From positions 2,612,789 through 2,676,788 of the forward strand of contig JALMQS010000132.1 of NCBI GenBank assembly GCA_024734495.1: a stretch of 64,000 nt of DNA. The letters are read 5' to 3'. The notes under the pieces are model-generated. The model did not search any database and had not been told where the DNA came from. It was given only the letters and a program-made list of their open reading frames with translations. This DNA is from Forficula auricularia (Eukaryota; Arthropoda; Insecta; Dermaptera; Forficulidae). A program made the position numbers and the translations under genes. Shown here piece after piece: positions 10,680 through 22,465 of the stretch. Position 1 is the stretch's first letter. Each line of letters begins with the position of its first letter.

Positions 10680-11190
10680 CATTCCTAATTTACAACCCCT
10701 CATTTAATTCAATCGGATTAAAATTTATACACGACTAATAACTCATGACACTTGATAAGTACACCAATTTTAAAAAGAATCATTAGTACCGTTTTTGAGA
10801 AAATAAAAAAAAACGAAAAATATTTCATGTAAATGTCCACTTCCGGTGTTTCCATTTCAATCAAAAGCTTGCTGTACTCCTTCTAGCATATATCGAGCTT
10901 AAGTTTCGAATTTCGTAGCTCTGAGACTTATGGTTGCGAAAAAGCAGGGGGGGGTACATACGTACATACGCACTGACCAATGGATTTTTGGCCTCTTTTT
11001 GGCCTCTGGGGACATCAAAATCCGGTTTCCAACAAGGGCATCGATTCCTTCCATCTAGAAGTTACAAAATGAAATTAACTTTTTCATCTCTGAGATAGAA
11101 GCTCCCAAAGAGTCAGGACCCAGGCAGGCGATCGCAATACTTCACATTACTATATTCTTTATAGAATATAAATGTGAAATTAAAAATAAA
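10680..11190 (+). repeat. Dispersed repeat C, long copy
   Basis: Contains ggatttttggcctcttttt, an acatacgtacatac tract and the tail ggcgatcgcaatacttc followed by a hairpin around ttctttatagaatata. The same order (acatac tract, ttttggcctc, gagcgattacaatactt) occurs at about 54460-54790 and 63085-63420; the tail alone recurs at 44260-44330. This looks like the 3' part of a retroelement. No reverse transcriptase was seen. Confidence 0.6.
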
Positions 11191-11539
11191 TATGCATAAA
11201 AGGCGCTCATCCAGAACATTTTGTGGGGTCCTAAAAACTTAAAAAATTAGATTTTTTTAAAATAATTTAAATCGAATATTAAAAAATATAATAATTGAAT
11301 TATTATTGATACATATACAATAAACACACATAATATAGTGTAAATTAAGATTTCAGGGCTCATGGGTCTGGAATACGTCTCTAGTGTGTAGGTTCGGTTG
11401 ACTATCTTAAAGGGGCTACTTATCTCAAAGATAATTTTTTTAAAGTGATATTAAATATAATTTAATAAAAACCGATATATCGAATAACATTCTCTGGTCA
11501 GATTATTAGACTCATAATGAACTCTCATTCAAGATGTAG

Positions 11540-11765
11540 TGTGTTATAATGATTCACTGCATAATCTATAAAAATAAACTCTTGGATGAGAAGCACATTC
11601 CAACTTTAAGATATCCTGGCAACCCTCCTGACATGAACCCATAGACAATGTTTGCCAATACTTTAAGAGAAAATCTAGACGAAGAAACCATAAACTACGA
11701 AATTTCAATTAGTTGAAAGAATGATTTTTCATTGGAGTCTTAGCGATCTTTTCATAAATATTGCC
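11540..11765 (+). pseudogene. Tc1/mariner transposase fragment
   Basis: In frame from 11576 the sequence reads KLLDEKHIPTLRYPGNPPDM, then NP and a stop where the family usually has Ile-Glu. This matches the Tc1 catalytic-domain segment (WLxEx-x-I-x-x-L-x-W-PGNSPDLNPIE). Reading on after the stop gives TMFANTLRENLDEETI, still Tc1-like. Upstream, a short frame-shifted stretch containing DSLHN may correspond to the QDxAPxH motif. No terminal repeats were located. The fragment is short, contains stops and is inactive. Confidence 0.7.
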
Positions 11766-12087
11766 CTTAATTTCCATTGAAAGAATAACTTGTAAAAGAC
11801 CACTGGTCCCTTGACCAAATATTAATTTAATTGTGAATCTTATGATAAATAATATTTTTTATTAAAATTAAATTAGGGAACGAAGAAAAGATTTTTATAT
11901 TATAGACAAAAGGATCAACCGGGAGGCGTTTGAAAATAATTGTTTTTTATATTTTTAATTACATTATACTATTTTTTCTCTCTAACATAAATTGGAGAAA
12001 ATGACAACTTTTTCAAAACTCGGTAACCTTTCCGCAAATTTTCCAGATGGTGGGAGTGAAGTAGGTTGACCTGCACACGGGCTAGAA

Positions 12088-13190
12088 CAGCGGTCCCCAA
12101 CCCAGTAGCTCGAGTCGTCATTTTTGGTAGCTCGCGACAATTTTTGGTAAATATTTAAAAAGAAAAATTGAAAGTAGAAATTAAAAAATTATTTAAAAAG
12201 GAAAAATATTTAGATAAAAAAAAAATATATTAAAACTTTTTTTAATTTTTCTAGTTTTCATTGTTTTATAACGGAATTTTAAAAATTATTTAATAGAAAT
12301 TTTTTCATATATTAATTCAAAAAGAGTGCACGATATCTCAGAAAAGCGAATGTCTAGTTTCTCATTAAACTTTTTAGAATTTTCAAATTATTAAATTTAA
12401 AATTTATATTTTAAATATTATGAAAGTAAAAATTATTAAAATTATTGTATTTTTGTGTACCAGTGGCGTGCAGTCCATGGATGCGGCGCATCTTCAAAAT
12501 TTCAAATATTTAGACTATTTTCAAAATTTCAGGAGGATCTTTAAATTTTCAAATTATTTCTATAAAAAAAACATGTTTTTCTTTTGAAAAGTATGTATAT
12601 TGGTTTTCGAAATGAAATAAAATTGTTGCATAGTTTTAAGAGCTAATTAAAATGAGTGATTTTTCCGAAAAGGGCGCCGATAGAAGGTTTGAAATCCCTG
12701 CCTGGTATATCAGCAATTCCCCCCAAAGCATGCTTTGTGAGTAGTACGCGTTTTGCCGATTCCCAATACGCTTTCGTGGTCAAATTAGAAAAGTGCAGGA
12801 CCACTTCATTCGCCAATACGTATATCACCATGACTTCAAGGAACTAGAACTCTCTCCCAGTCTCAATCTTTCCCAGCACTTATAATCTTCAAACCTTCAA
12901 AACCGGGTGCACAAACACCTAAGCCTCCACACTCTTACTTGATCAACTTTAACTTCTCTTCTGTAATGTAAGGGTCTTTCGGGATCCATAATAGCTGCGT
13001 CTTTCCTCGTGCGCCCTTTCTTGCATTCGATTGCATTAAAAAAAAAATCCAGTTGAAGTATGTCAAAGACAAGTTCAGAGGAGTTTTAGTCAAATAAAAA
13101 TTGTTCTTACTGAGGTACTATTAAAATAGTAATAACACAAAAAATGAATCAATAAAGATGATTCGGGAATTTTCGGACCATTTTTAAGTA
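12088..13190 (+). mobile_element. hAT-ended composite repeat A, copy 1
   Basis: The left end is cagcggtccccaaccc, a hAT-type terminus. A second copy (20665-21883) shares ctcgcgacaatttttggtaa-like sequence, the block cagtggcgtgcagtccatgg and the block gatttttccgaaaaggg. That copy keeps the opposite terminus ggttggagaccgctg, inverse to this one, so the two together define a non-autonomous element. The part at 12640-12850 carries the dispersed NELAN-type peptide repeat on the minus strand (TNE-like segment LANEVVLHFSNLTTK). The right boundary here is not fixed. Confidence 0.65.
12643..12860 (-). pseudogene. Dispersed peptide repeat, copy 2 (best preserved)
   Basis: The minus strand reads VMVIYVLANEVVLHFSNLTT, then KAYWESAKR and, further on, ALGGIADIP. 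The copy at 23765-23880 (plus) aligns over about 200 bp of DNA and reads VMGTNLLVNEVVRHFFNL, then SVKRLIRFGGITDF. It is uninterrupted over 62 codons to the stop. No known domain was recognised. It may be the decayed coding end of a transposon. Confidence 0.45.
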
Positions 13191-14502
13191 CTCTCAATAT
13201 ATACATTTATAGATTTATTTATTGAATGCTCTGAGGATGTTCTCCTCCTGGAGCAAAAAAGATAATACAACAAAAATAGAATTAAATATAATATAATAAT
13301 ACAAATTAATAAGAAAATAAAATTGAACCGTACAATAATATAATAAATATTAATACATATATTACACAATAATACATACTCCCCCCGGTTAACGAATACA
13401 GAAAATCAGAAATAAATCTATATATGGGTGGCTGTTTAACGGTTGTAGCTTGAAATTCACCTTAATAAGTTTGTAGGTATTGATAATAATAATGCATTTT
13501 GGTGTCAAGTTTCATATTGTCAATCTTCAAAATTTGAGAAAAGATTACCTATTGAATCTTGAAAAAAATTCAGTTTTCCTCCTATTTTTTTTTTTTTTTT
13601 TATTTATAGGTAATATAAATTTGTTATTAAATCGACGGCTTTGCGTTTATTTTTAAAGCAATTAATTAAGGGTCAAGAAAATTTAATTATTTCAAGCCAA
13701 GCCTTGTTGTACTAATTTATTTATTTAAAAAGAAGAAAATTTGGAGAAATTATTAATTGGGAAATTATTATCAAGCTTATGGTGAGAAATATTAATTACC
13801 ATAGTTCATAAATTCGAGAAGGACGCTGTTCTATTTCAAAAAGAGAAAGAGTCTCATTATGTAAAATGTTCTTTGTAAGAAAAAGAAAGAATGATAGCTT
13901 TTAAATGTATATGAACTTAAAAACATTTTATTTTTTTACAAGAATATAATAATATATCTAAATTAAATGTCATTTTTCTTCTCTCATTACGATAAAAAAA
14001 TGTTCTCTTTTTGAGATAGAGTCCAAAAAAAGGAGTATTTAAGGTTGTTGATAAATAGAGATGAAAAAGAATAAGATATATGAGTTAATATTGATTCTTC
14101 CGACCTAAAAAGAAAGTCACAACGCAAGAACTCTTGGAGGATGAAGTTCGACTGAATTTTAAAGTATTTGATGGAGTCAGCTCTTGAAACAGTGAAGAAG
14201 ATTGTAGGAAGGGTATTTAGTACCTAATCAGAAAAAAAAATCCATAACATATAATCCATGATATCGGAGTCGGGACTGTCTCTCGTCCCGAAAAACTTCT
14301 CTCAATTAAAATGATAAATAAGAAAGAAAGAGAGCTATCTGATAAATTTTATTTATATCAGGTTCACAATATAGCGCTTTTATAATGAAATAAATATAAA
14401 TTTTTATCCATTATATAATACTAAATTTATTTATTTAAAACTAATAATACAATAATATAGCTTTGCTCTGCCGTCTGAGTCTTGTGTCCGTGGTTTTGTG
14501 GC
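13191..14502. other. AT-rich interval, nothing assigned
   Basis: Contains a poly-T tract at about 13587-13602 and A/T-rich spacer. The open frame at 13184-13369 (minus) is low complexity (Ile/Leu/Tyr) and probably chance. Confidence 0.4.
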
Positions 14503-14698
14503 CTTGTGTGTATAAATTGAAAGTTTTTGCCGAGAGTAGCAGAATTTTTATATATTGAAGGAGACAATAAAAGAGCTGTGTCTTCTGCTGGAATTATAAA
14601 TTTTATTTATTTATAACAAAACTATAGTCTCGTTATAAATAAATAAAATTTATAATTCCAGCAGAAGACACACTTTTTATTGTCTTCTTGTGTGTATA
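14503..14698 (+). mobile_element. Foldback element F2 with 12-bp TSD
   Basis: The direct repeat cttgtgtgtata (14503-14514 and 14687-14698) bounds a 172-bp element. It starts aattgaaagtttttgccgag and contains arms with gtcttctgctggaattataa and its inverse. The hammerhead-like segment present in F1 and F3 is deleted here, leaving only ctatagtctcgttataaa at the apex. Confidence 0.85.
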
Positions 14699-14829
14699 TA
14701 TATAATATATTCTTAAATTATTTCATTTATTTATTTATTATATTATATAATCGTACATTTAAATATATTAAATTATAATGTTAAAATATTTATTAATACT
14801 GAGCTCTGAATACGGAATTGTTGAATTTA

Positions 14830-16325
14830 TGACAAATGCTACCGCTCATGCCGCGGCAGCCATGAAGGATTGCGACCCAGCCTCTCGATATAAGAGACAA
14901 AAAGATTTATAAATGAGAAAGAAATCGATGTTATTCTATCGATTTCATCTATCTGGACGTTCACAGCTACTGTCTATTATAAGAAAATAGCATTTTAATT
15001 AAGAATTTAATAGTTTAAAAGAAAATGTATGAAAAGATCCAATTTCTTTTCTCCGTTTGGGAATTAACTAGAAATGGCAAGAAGTTTTATTTTTTTCTCA
15101 TTATATATTAAATTAAATCTATTGAAATTTCATATCTGGGTGATATTTTCTTTTATCTTTTATAAAAAATTATTATTATTAAGAAATTTTTATTTTTAAG
15201 GGTAGTTTATTTGAAGTCTAATTTGAAAAAACGCTAATTAGTAATTTAAAATAATTTTTAAAAATCTGAAATTAATAAATATTATAAAACAAATAATTAT
15301 TAATAATTAGCATCAATTTTGAACTAAATTGATTAAAAACTTTTTGAGAAAATCGTCAAAAACCCCGAAAACCGTCTATGAAATGCCATTTTAGAAACAT
15401 TTTAAAACTCACCTCCATGTCACAAGTTAATATTTCGTTTCATTCGACTTTTTTTAATTTTTTTTCAAAGGCATCTCGTGCTTCAAAAAACATCGTTTTT
15501 TAAACCGTGTAGATGGTTTTAGACCATTTTCTCAAAAAGTACTGAATCGATTTCGTTCAAAATTGAATAAATTATTAATAATTAATTGTTTTATAATATC
15601 TATTAATATCATATTTTTAAATTGGACTTCAAATAAACTATTTTTTAAAATTAAAGTTTAGGAAAGCGGTGTTGGTTTATAGTGAAACATATTAAACAAA
15701 GGAATTATTATTTAACGGGTTATAGTGGGTGTTTCACAAAGAGGAAATAAAATTAAAAAAAATTAAAAAAATCTTTTAAATTATTTTGGAGATTTTGTGT
15801 GTTCTGTTTAACCTCCTGATGAAGGGTTCATAGCCCGAAATATGTATAGAGATAAATAAAAAATCTCCAAAATAATTTAAAAGATTTTTTAATTTTTTTA
15901 ATTTTATTTCCTCTTTGTGAAACACCACTATAACCCGTTAAATAATAATTCCTTTATTTTTTAAAAAGCAAATTTTCTAATAATAACTATTTACTATAAA
16001 AGATAATTGAAAATAACACAGAGATATGAAATTTCAATAGATGTGAATAAATATGTAATGAGAAAAAAATAAAACTTTTTGCAATTTCTAGTTTATTCGC
16101 TTCCGGAGAGAAGAAATTGAATCTTTTTATACAATTTCTTTCAAACTTCAAAATTCTTAATCAAAATGCTATTTTCTTATATAATAGACATAGTGTGAAC
16201 CTTCAGATATGGTAGATGAAATCAATAAAATAAGATTGTTTTTTTCTCATTTATAATTCATTTTGTCTGTTTTATCAAGAGACTGGATCGTAAGTCACCC
16301 GGCATCAGCGAGTCATTTGTTACGG
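14830..16325. mobile_element. 1.5-kb inverted-repeat element interrupted by P3
   Basis: Sequence at about 14830-15340 is matched in inverse by 15520-15650 plus 15967-16325. Examples are aattataaatgag/ctcatttataatt, the block gaaatttcatatct and its inverse, and agtttatttgaagt with its inverse. The right arm is split at 15651-15954 by foldback P3. The centre (15340-15520) is unique. No transposase frame is visible, and outer TSDs were not identified. Long-arm MITE or foldback class. Confidence 0.75.
15639..15966 (+). mobile_element. Hammerhead-bearing foldback P3 with 12-bp TSD
   Basis: The direct repeat tattttttaaaa (15639-15650 and 15955-15966) bounds a 304-bp insertion inside the right arm of the larger inverted repeat. 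Its start resembles the family signature (gcggtgttggtttatagtga). Nearly identical inverted arms lie at 15698-15790 and 15868-15955. The apex has CTGATGA, a hairpin GGG-TTCATAG-CCC and GAAA (about 15812-15840), but the GTC is changed to GAT. Removing insert and one TSD restores the symmetry of the host palindrome, which confirms the boundaries. Confidence 0.88.
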
Positions 16326-16329
16326 TTTT

Positions 16330-16500
16330 CTAGCTTTTTACCATTTTCTTAAAAACTAATCAATGAATTTCGTTCAAAATTGAATAAAATTATTAATAAT
16401 CGAGTGTTTTATAATATTTATTAATTTCATATTTTTAAAAATTATTTTAAAGTAGTAATTAGCGTTATTTCAAATTAGACTTCAAATAAACTACCCTTAA
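16330..16500. repeat. Extra arm copy of the 1.5-kb inverted repeat
   Basis: Resembles 15520-15650 in direct orientation (cgttcaaaattgaataaa; ttcaaataaactaccctt) and is the inverse of 15190-15340. It therefore is a second partial copy next to the element. Confidence 0.7.
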
Positions 16501-16964
16501 TAATAATTAATAATAATCATTTTAATAATAAATAATAATAATTTTAATAATAAATAAATAAATAAATTGCAATTATTCATTATTTTATTATGTTATTATA
16601 AATGCAAGGTGTTATGTACTTACAGATAATTGAAATTGATTTTCTTTCTTAGGTATCGAGAGAAGCTTCTCTCAAGACAGTCGGTAGGAAAATCTCCTAT
16701 AATGAATTTTAAGGATTATTTTAAATTCACTAAATTACTGGTACCGTCTATAGTTTTGGAATAAATTAATCTTTTAAGATATTCAAATTTAATATGCCTA
16801 TATGAATATACGACTACAGCACTCGGCCTGGCAACAAGAGCTCGCTCCAGGGTCTCAAGACTAAGAAAACAATTATTATATTAGTAGTATCGACAGTGGC
16901 TTGAGCGCCCTAGAAAAAAATAGTAAAAAACAGGATCGAATTAGAAATAGAGTGAATTAAAATT

Positions 16965-17037
16965 AAAACTAGTTAGGTTTCACAAAATGTTAATTTTATC
17001 AACTATATTTAATCTCGAACCAGCACCATGCTCCCTA
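16965..17037 (-). mobile_element. Truncated P-family repeat (P8)
   Basis: Read on the minus strand it begins agggagcatggtgctggttc and ends gtgaaacctaactag, both marks of the P family, but the middle is short and no hammerhead core remains. Confidence 0.55.
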
Positions 17038-17042
17038 AACAA

Positions 17043-17290
17043 AATAGAATGAAGTGAAAGTTTTTTGCCGAGAGTAGCAGAATTTTTATATATTGAAGGA
17101 GACAATAAAGAGGGTCTTCTGCTGGAATTATAAATTTTATTTATTTATATAAATTAATTCCTGTGAATCCATTGTAATAGACTGATGAAGAGGCAAAGCC
17201 CTCGAAACCATAGTCTCGTTATAAATAAATAAAATTTATAATTCCAGCAGAAGACACTCCTTTTATTGTCTCCTTCAATAGAATGAAGTG
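17043..17290 (+). mobile_element. Foldback element F3 with 14-bp TSD
   Basis: The direct repeat aatagaatgaagtg (17043-17056 and 17277-17290) bounds a 220-bp element. Arms carry gtcttctgctggaattataa and its inverse. This is the fullest F copy: between the arms lies CTGATGA (about 17182-17188), a hairpin GAGGC-AAA-GCCCTC, GAAAC and CATAGTC. Confidence 0.9.
17180..17220 (+). ncRNA. Hammerhead-like motif in F3
   Basis: CTGATGA is the canonical form of the hammerhead box. It is followed by a GC-rich stem II with loop AAA, then GAAAC and, seven bases on, GTC. This is the best match in the window. Stem I pairing around the GTC is not evident, so cleavage is unproven. Confidence 0.5.
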
Positions 17291-18204
17291 TTTATACCAA
17301 CAAGTACCATTTTCGTGCCAATCAAGAATGAAGATGTACTATAATACACAATACTAATAAATTAGATCTATTTATTTCTATCTGAATTAAAAGTCAAATC
17401 ACCTTGAGATCATTTGTGCAACTCTGTATATAAACGAGTGCCAAAAAAATTAATTAATCAAAAATAAATAAAATTTTTTATTAAAATTTCTTGAGTTTTC
17501 AATAGAATATTCGACACTTATAGTAATAAATCAAGAGCATATGGTGCTCCTAAACCTAAACGGACACCCATCCAGAAACGAATCGCGTCACATGTTGCAT
17601 AAATTCGGAAATCAAATGGAAATCAAAGATTTTAACATGCCAAGACTGTCGGCATATACCCACCCATTTTAAAAGTTGAAGTTTCCTAAAAACAAAACTC
17701 AAATAAGTATTACTTTTTTTTAAACTGAACTATAGTTATCGTCAATTAATTTAAATTTATATTCTGACGCACGTGTTTATTTGTTATTATAGTAATAATA
17801 GTATATGTTTAGGACGAAAAAATTAGTTGTAATTATCGATTAATTTAAATTTAAATTTATTTATGTTGAAAAATTGTGCCTTAACTTATACATTCATTGC
17901 CTCTTAATTACTAAGACATAAATGCTCACAGAGTCAGAGGTCCATTTTAACTAAAAGGAAAAATTATGTTCAAAGTTTACTTGTTTTTTTATTTAGAATC
18001 GTAAAATTCACTACTTTACTCTTTCCTTGCAATTAATATTAAAAGAAAATTAAAAGATTATTAAATATTTAACAAGTATTCGTTAAGATCGACTATCTCG
18101 ACTATACCTTGATACATAATATAAAAGTCAAAGATAAAAGTGATGACATCTTTACTTAGGTCTTAGGGTCTACCAACTTTTCAGATTATGTGTGTTTTCA
18201 GATT
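17291..18204. other. Interval with nothing assigned
   Basis: A/T-rich. A slightly GC-richer piece at 17530-17660 has short open frames without recognisable domains. Confidence 0.35.
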
Positions 18205-18207
18205 CCC

Positions 18208-18840
18208 TTAGAGGCCGTCCATAAATTACGTCACATAGTAAGGGGGAGGGACCATCTCCGATTTCTGACAAAATGTGACAGGGGGCACGGGAATCTTAAA
18301 AATTGTGATGTCACAAAAGTCAAATTAAAAAAATGTAAAAACTAAACTTAAAATATATTAAATCCCTTTAGTTGGATTTAATTTATAAAAAAAAAATCTA
18401 CAATTATTCAATTATAGGGTATAAAAGTGATGTTGTGACGTCAAGATACAGGGGGATCCCCTTATGACCACTTTATCGATTTTGATAGAAAAATAAAATT
18501 TAATTTTCTTGAAAATTTTACTATTATTTTAATCAGTATTTCATATAGAGATGAATAGATATAATTTCATTGAAATATCTTTAAAATAATTACTTTTTAC
18601 ACCCTTGGAAAAAGAAGAATAGATAGCAAAGGGTCCCTCTTATCACTTTATCGATTTTGATAGAAAAATAAAATTTAATTTTCTTGAAAATTTTATTATT
18701 ATTTTAATCAGTATTTCATATAGAGTTGTATGGATATTTAATTCAAATATCTTTAAAATAATTAGTTTTTACACCCTTCAAAAAAGAAGAATATAGTAGA
18801 TAGCAAAGGGTCCCCCGTATGATCACTTTATCGATTTTGA
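18208..18840. repeat. ACGTCA-rich repeat with 175-180 bp tandem units
   Basis: Begins gaggccgtccataaattacg followed by gtcac, G-runs and gtgatgtcac, a sequence type I recall as common in arthropod transposon ends (recollection, not checked). A tandem follows: ctttatcgattttgatag recurs at 18471, 18646 and 18826, with full units of 175 and 180 bp and a partial third. The family is not assigned. Confidence 0.7.
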
Positions 18841-19504
18841 ATGCCTTCTATAAGAATTGCACCTTTCTTGCATGATTAAAAAATAAATAAAAGGTGCAAT
18901 ATAAAGGGAAACAATGAGGTTGTCCTCTGCTTGATGCAAATAAAAATAGACACTTTTATATCAAATATATATATATATATTATTTATTTGTTTGAGACTA
19001 AAGTTTTGAAATAAAAACTTTTCAATTAATAGGTACAATATCTATAAGCCGAAATTGACAAATTTTCCCTTACAGTTACAACCCTTCGAATCTAAGTACA
19101 TTCTAAATTTCAAATTACTAGTTTTAATAGGTAAGATTAGAATATATCGGCGACAAAAGGAACGGACAACTAAATCTATCCATTCGAGATCCGTTCCTTA
19201 CCAATTCAAAGCAAAGAATAAATTTTTAAGGATATTTTATTATATTAATCTTTCAAAATCGACGGTTCTACGAGTGTATGAAGAATTTAAAGGAGAAGTA
19301 TATAGATCTGTTTCCCCTCTATGAAAAATGAATTGAATAATTCTCTCTCTTTTACATTCAATGTAATTGGTTTATTGATAAAAACCTTTTCTCTGAGATA
19401 TCCCTAGAGAACAAAATGAGATGTTGACAAATCAGATTATCAGATTATAGAAATCTTTCAATTACAGATAAAATACTTCAACTTTCGAATACGATTGTTA
19501 AAAA

Positions 19505-19545
19505 GATTTTGTTTGCCGAGAGTAGCAGAGTTGTTGAAGAGGACA
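19505..19545 (+). mobile_element. Truncated F-family fragment
   Basis: ttgccgagagtagcagag and aggacaat match the 5' end of F1-F3; the rest of the element is missing. Confidence 0.6.
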
Positions 19546-19654
19546 ATTTCATTGATTTCTCTTTATGAATGCGATTATGATTTTATTTATTTATTAACAG
19601 GTAAAAGTTGTAAAAATATAATCAAAAAAATAAATTTAAGTAGGTATAGCACCT

Positions 19655-19770
19655 TATTAGCCAAGGGGCTTAGCCAGCTGGACCCCCCTACCTCCAATCA
19701 TTCTCCACCCCACCAAACCTATCTTCGTCCCTATGGACACTCCCCCTTTCTCCGATCAATTTCCACCCCA
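19655..19770 (+). repeat. C-rich dispersed repeat E, copy 2
   Basis: Contains caaggggcttagccagctgg and acccccctacctccaatcat, related to 9228-9405 and to the inverse of 44045-44170. Confidence 0.55.
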
Positions 19771-20664
19771 TTTCTAGTTGTATTGGGTCTACGGTTTATG
19801 TATACAAAATTTGTTTGAGTTTGACCCAAAGGCCTAGAATTTTCATATTTTGACCTCTCATTATTTTGATATAATATATAAGTTTTGTCTGTACATTGCT
19901 CAAAATACTCTCGATTATCACGTTCCAAACAAAGTTATGAAAGAAAACACCTTTAACAAAATTTCAGTCTGTCTGTACTTTATATATAATGTTTTAGATT
20001 TAAATTAAATTATTCTAAATTCGAATTTGATTGAATAGTATTTTTATGGAACTAACAATAATTTTATTAATTTAGATTAGTTCATTAATTTCAAAATTTT
20101 AAATATTTACGAAATAAAGATAATTTGACATCGTTTGATGAGCATAGTGCTAGAAATAACCAAACATCAATAATAATACTAATTTATTATAATAGTATAT
20201 TCGAGAGAATGTAATTAAATCAACAACATAATAAATAATATAAATGTTATTTGGTTTATGTGCAAACAAGTTTCAAAATTATTGAAAAATATAATAAAAA
20301 AATTAAATATATAATAAAAATAATCGCCTGAGGTAATATCGATTTTTTTAGCGGATGTATGTTTCTGAAAGGGAGGAGAGCAAGCTAATATATTATATTT
20401 ATTCGGAAATAAATAAATATCAATATTGGTTGATAGATTAAAAGATAAAAGTTGATATATCACTATGAAAATTTTAACTGTTTTGTTATTGATTTCATGT
20501 TAAAAACAAAGTAGAATGTTATTAATATGATTATGATATTGATATATAGATGGGCAGTGATAATTATTTAACTATATATCAATATAAATGAGTACATCAA
20601 AGGCGATGACATTTTAAAAGCATCGATTTTCCTATAAATAAGGAAGTGATCATCTCAAAATTCT
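19771..20664. other. AT-rich interval, nothing assigned
   Basis: A/T-rich spacer. The minus-strand frame at 20215-20463 is low complexity (Ile/Phe/Asn) and not supported as a gene. Confidence 0.4.
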
Positions 20665-21883
20665 AAGCTCGCGGAGTCATTTTTGGTAGCTCTCGACAAT
20701 TTTTGGTAAATATTTAAAAAAAGTTGAAAGTAACTACTTTACAAATTATTAAATTTAAAATTCACATATTTTTTATAGACTTAAAAATTATTCTATTTTT
20801 TGTGTACCAGTGGCGTACAGTCCATGGATGCTGTGGATGCGGCTGCGCATCCATTAAATTTCAAACATTTAGACTATTTTCATAAATATTTAAGGTCGAC
20901 CTAAAAATTTCAGGAGGTCTTTAAATTTTCAAATTATTATCCGTTATTTCAAATATTTCTATAAAAAAACATTGTTTGTTTTGAAAAGTATATTGGTTCT
21001 CGAAATGAAATAAAATTGTTGCATAGTTTCAAAGAGCAATTAAAATGAATGATTTTTCCGAAAAGGCCGCCGATAAAAGGTTTAAAGTCCCTGCCTGGTA
21101 TATCTTCCAGTTCAAGCATATCATAGACAAGTTCAGACGAGTTTTAGAAGAATAAAAATTGTTCTCGCTGAGGAACTATTAAAATATAAATAATACAAAA
21201 AAGGAATAAATAAAGATGATTTGGGAATCTTTAGACTAATCCATTTCTAAAAAATCTCAATATATAAGATCGGAAATAACTAAGAGTGCTATAGACAAGT
21301 CACAGCTTGTTTATAGCAATAGAATTAGGTGAAATTTATCATTTTCTTATAGGACAGGCTGATTCATTGTAGAAGATGGTCGATTTCAATCTCAGGGACT
21401 GTGGAGTTGAGGTCACAAGATTTAATTTCTAACACTATCCTCACTCACACAGCTGTATTCGTTGGGGCAAAATAAATTTTTTAAAAATCTTATGATAAAT
21501 TTGAAAAATAACGAAAATGATGCCATATTTGATGAAATTTGCAAAAAAAGAGATGATTAAAATAAAATTTCAAAAAATGAAAGGTACTTTTTGGGACAGC
21601 ATCCCCTGGATGAAAAGTCTCCAACCGCCACTGTTGTGTAGATATTTTGTTTAAAATTTTAGATATAATAAACTATTCTTATTTAATTTTTTTATATTTT
21701 AATATAACTATATAATTTTAAATATTTTGAAAGATTTGGTCGCTTTTTTGCCTATACATATATATAATATTGTATAAATAAGGTTGTATAAGCAATAAGT
21801 AAATTGTTAGTAACAAGTAGCTCACAGGATGATTTTTTAACTTCGAAAGTAGCTCATCCACATATTAAGGTTGGAGACCGCTG
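20665..21883 (+). mobile_element. hAT-ended composite repeat A, copy 2
   Basis: Shares blocks with 12088-13190 (gtcatttttggtagctc, gtggcgtacagtccatgg, gatttttccgaaaagg). It ends in ggttggagaccgctg, the inverse of the cagcggtccccaacc left end of copy 1. The left terminus is lost here. Between 21260 and 21880 is sequence not seen in copy 1. There is no transposase frame. Confidence 0.65.
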
Positions 21884-21994
21884 CTCTGAGCTGTTACTCT
21901 TACTAAGTTAAATTTATAAAATAAATTATATAATTAATTTTAAAATCAGCGATTTAATAATAAATTGAACTCCCATTTAAATTCTGATTGAAAT

Positions 21995-22462
21995 AAATAA
22001 AAATTCTTAATAATTCGAATTCAAGGGACTACAAGAAAAATTTGAATTATCAAGAAGTTTGGATTATCAAGAGGAAAGTAAAAATTCGAATTATTAAGAG
22101 TTTTTATTATATTTTTGAAAATATGTATGAGCTTACATAAATTTTAAATTTGGCCTCAAGTAAAAAAGTAAAAATAATGAAAACAAAAAAGAACAAAACA
22201 ATTGCATATGTATTAACATTGCAATAGATGATAACATAGCTAATTAAGAAAAATGAGGAGTAAACATTGCTAGGAAAAACTCGAATTATAAATAAGGGAA
22301 GTGTCCTAGTTCGAATTATAGAACGTTCTCTCCCCTTCTTGTTACAAACAGGATTTTGAGTTAACGAGCCTATCAAAATACAAAGCACTTTTTCGATTTA
22401 CCGAAAGTTGACAGCTGAAGAGTTCGAATTATCGAAAAATTCGAATTATCGAGAGTCGACTA
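21995..22462. mobile_element. Probable pogo/Tc1-like element remnant
   Basis: The right end ttcgaattatcgagagtcga(cta) and the left part (aattcttaataattcgaatt) are loosely inverse, with repeated gaattatcaag/cgaattatcgag motifs near both ends, as in pogo/Tigger termini. The inner frame at 22107-22388 (minus) is low complexity. The boundaries are approximate. Confidence 0.45.
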
Positions 22463-22465
22463 TAT

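Noticed and set aside
19055..19324. 89-codon plus-strand frame with a LSKSTVLRVYEEF segment resembling a helix-turn-helix
   Set aside because: It starts at TTG rather than ATG, lacks any other transposase motif, and one short match is too little to call a Tc1-type DNA-binding domain.
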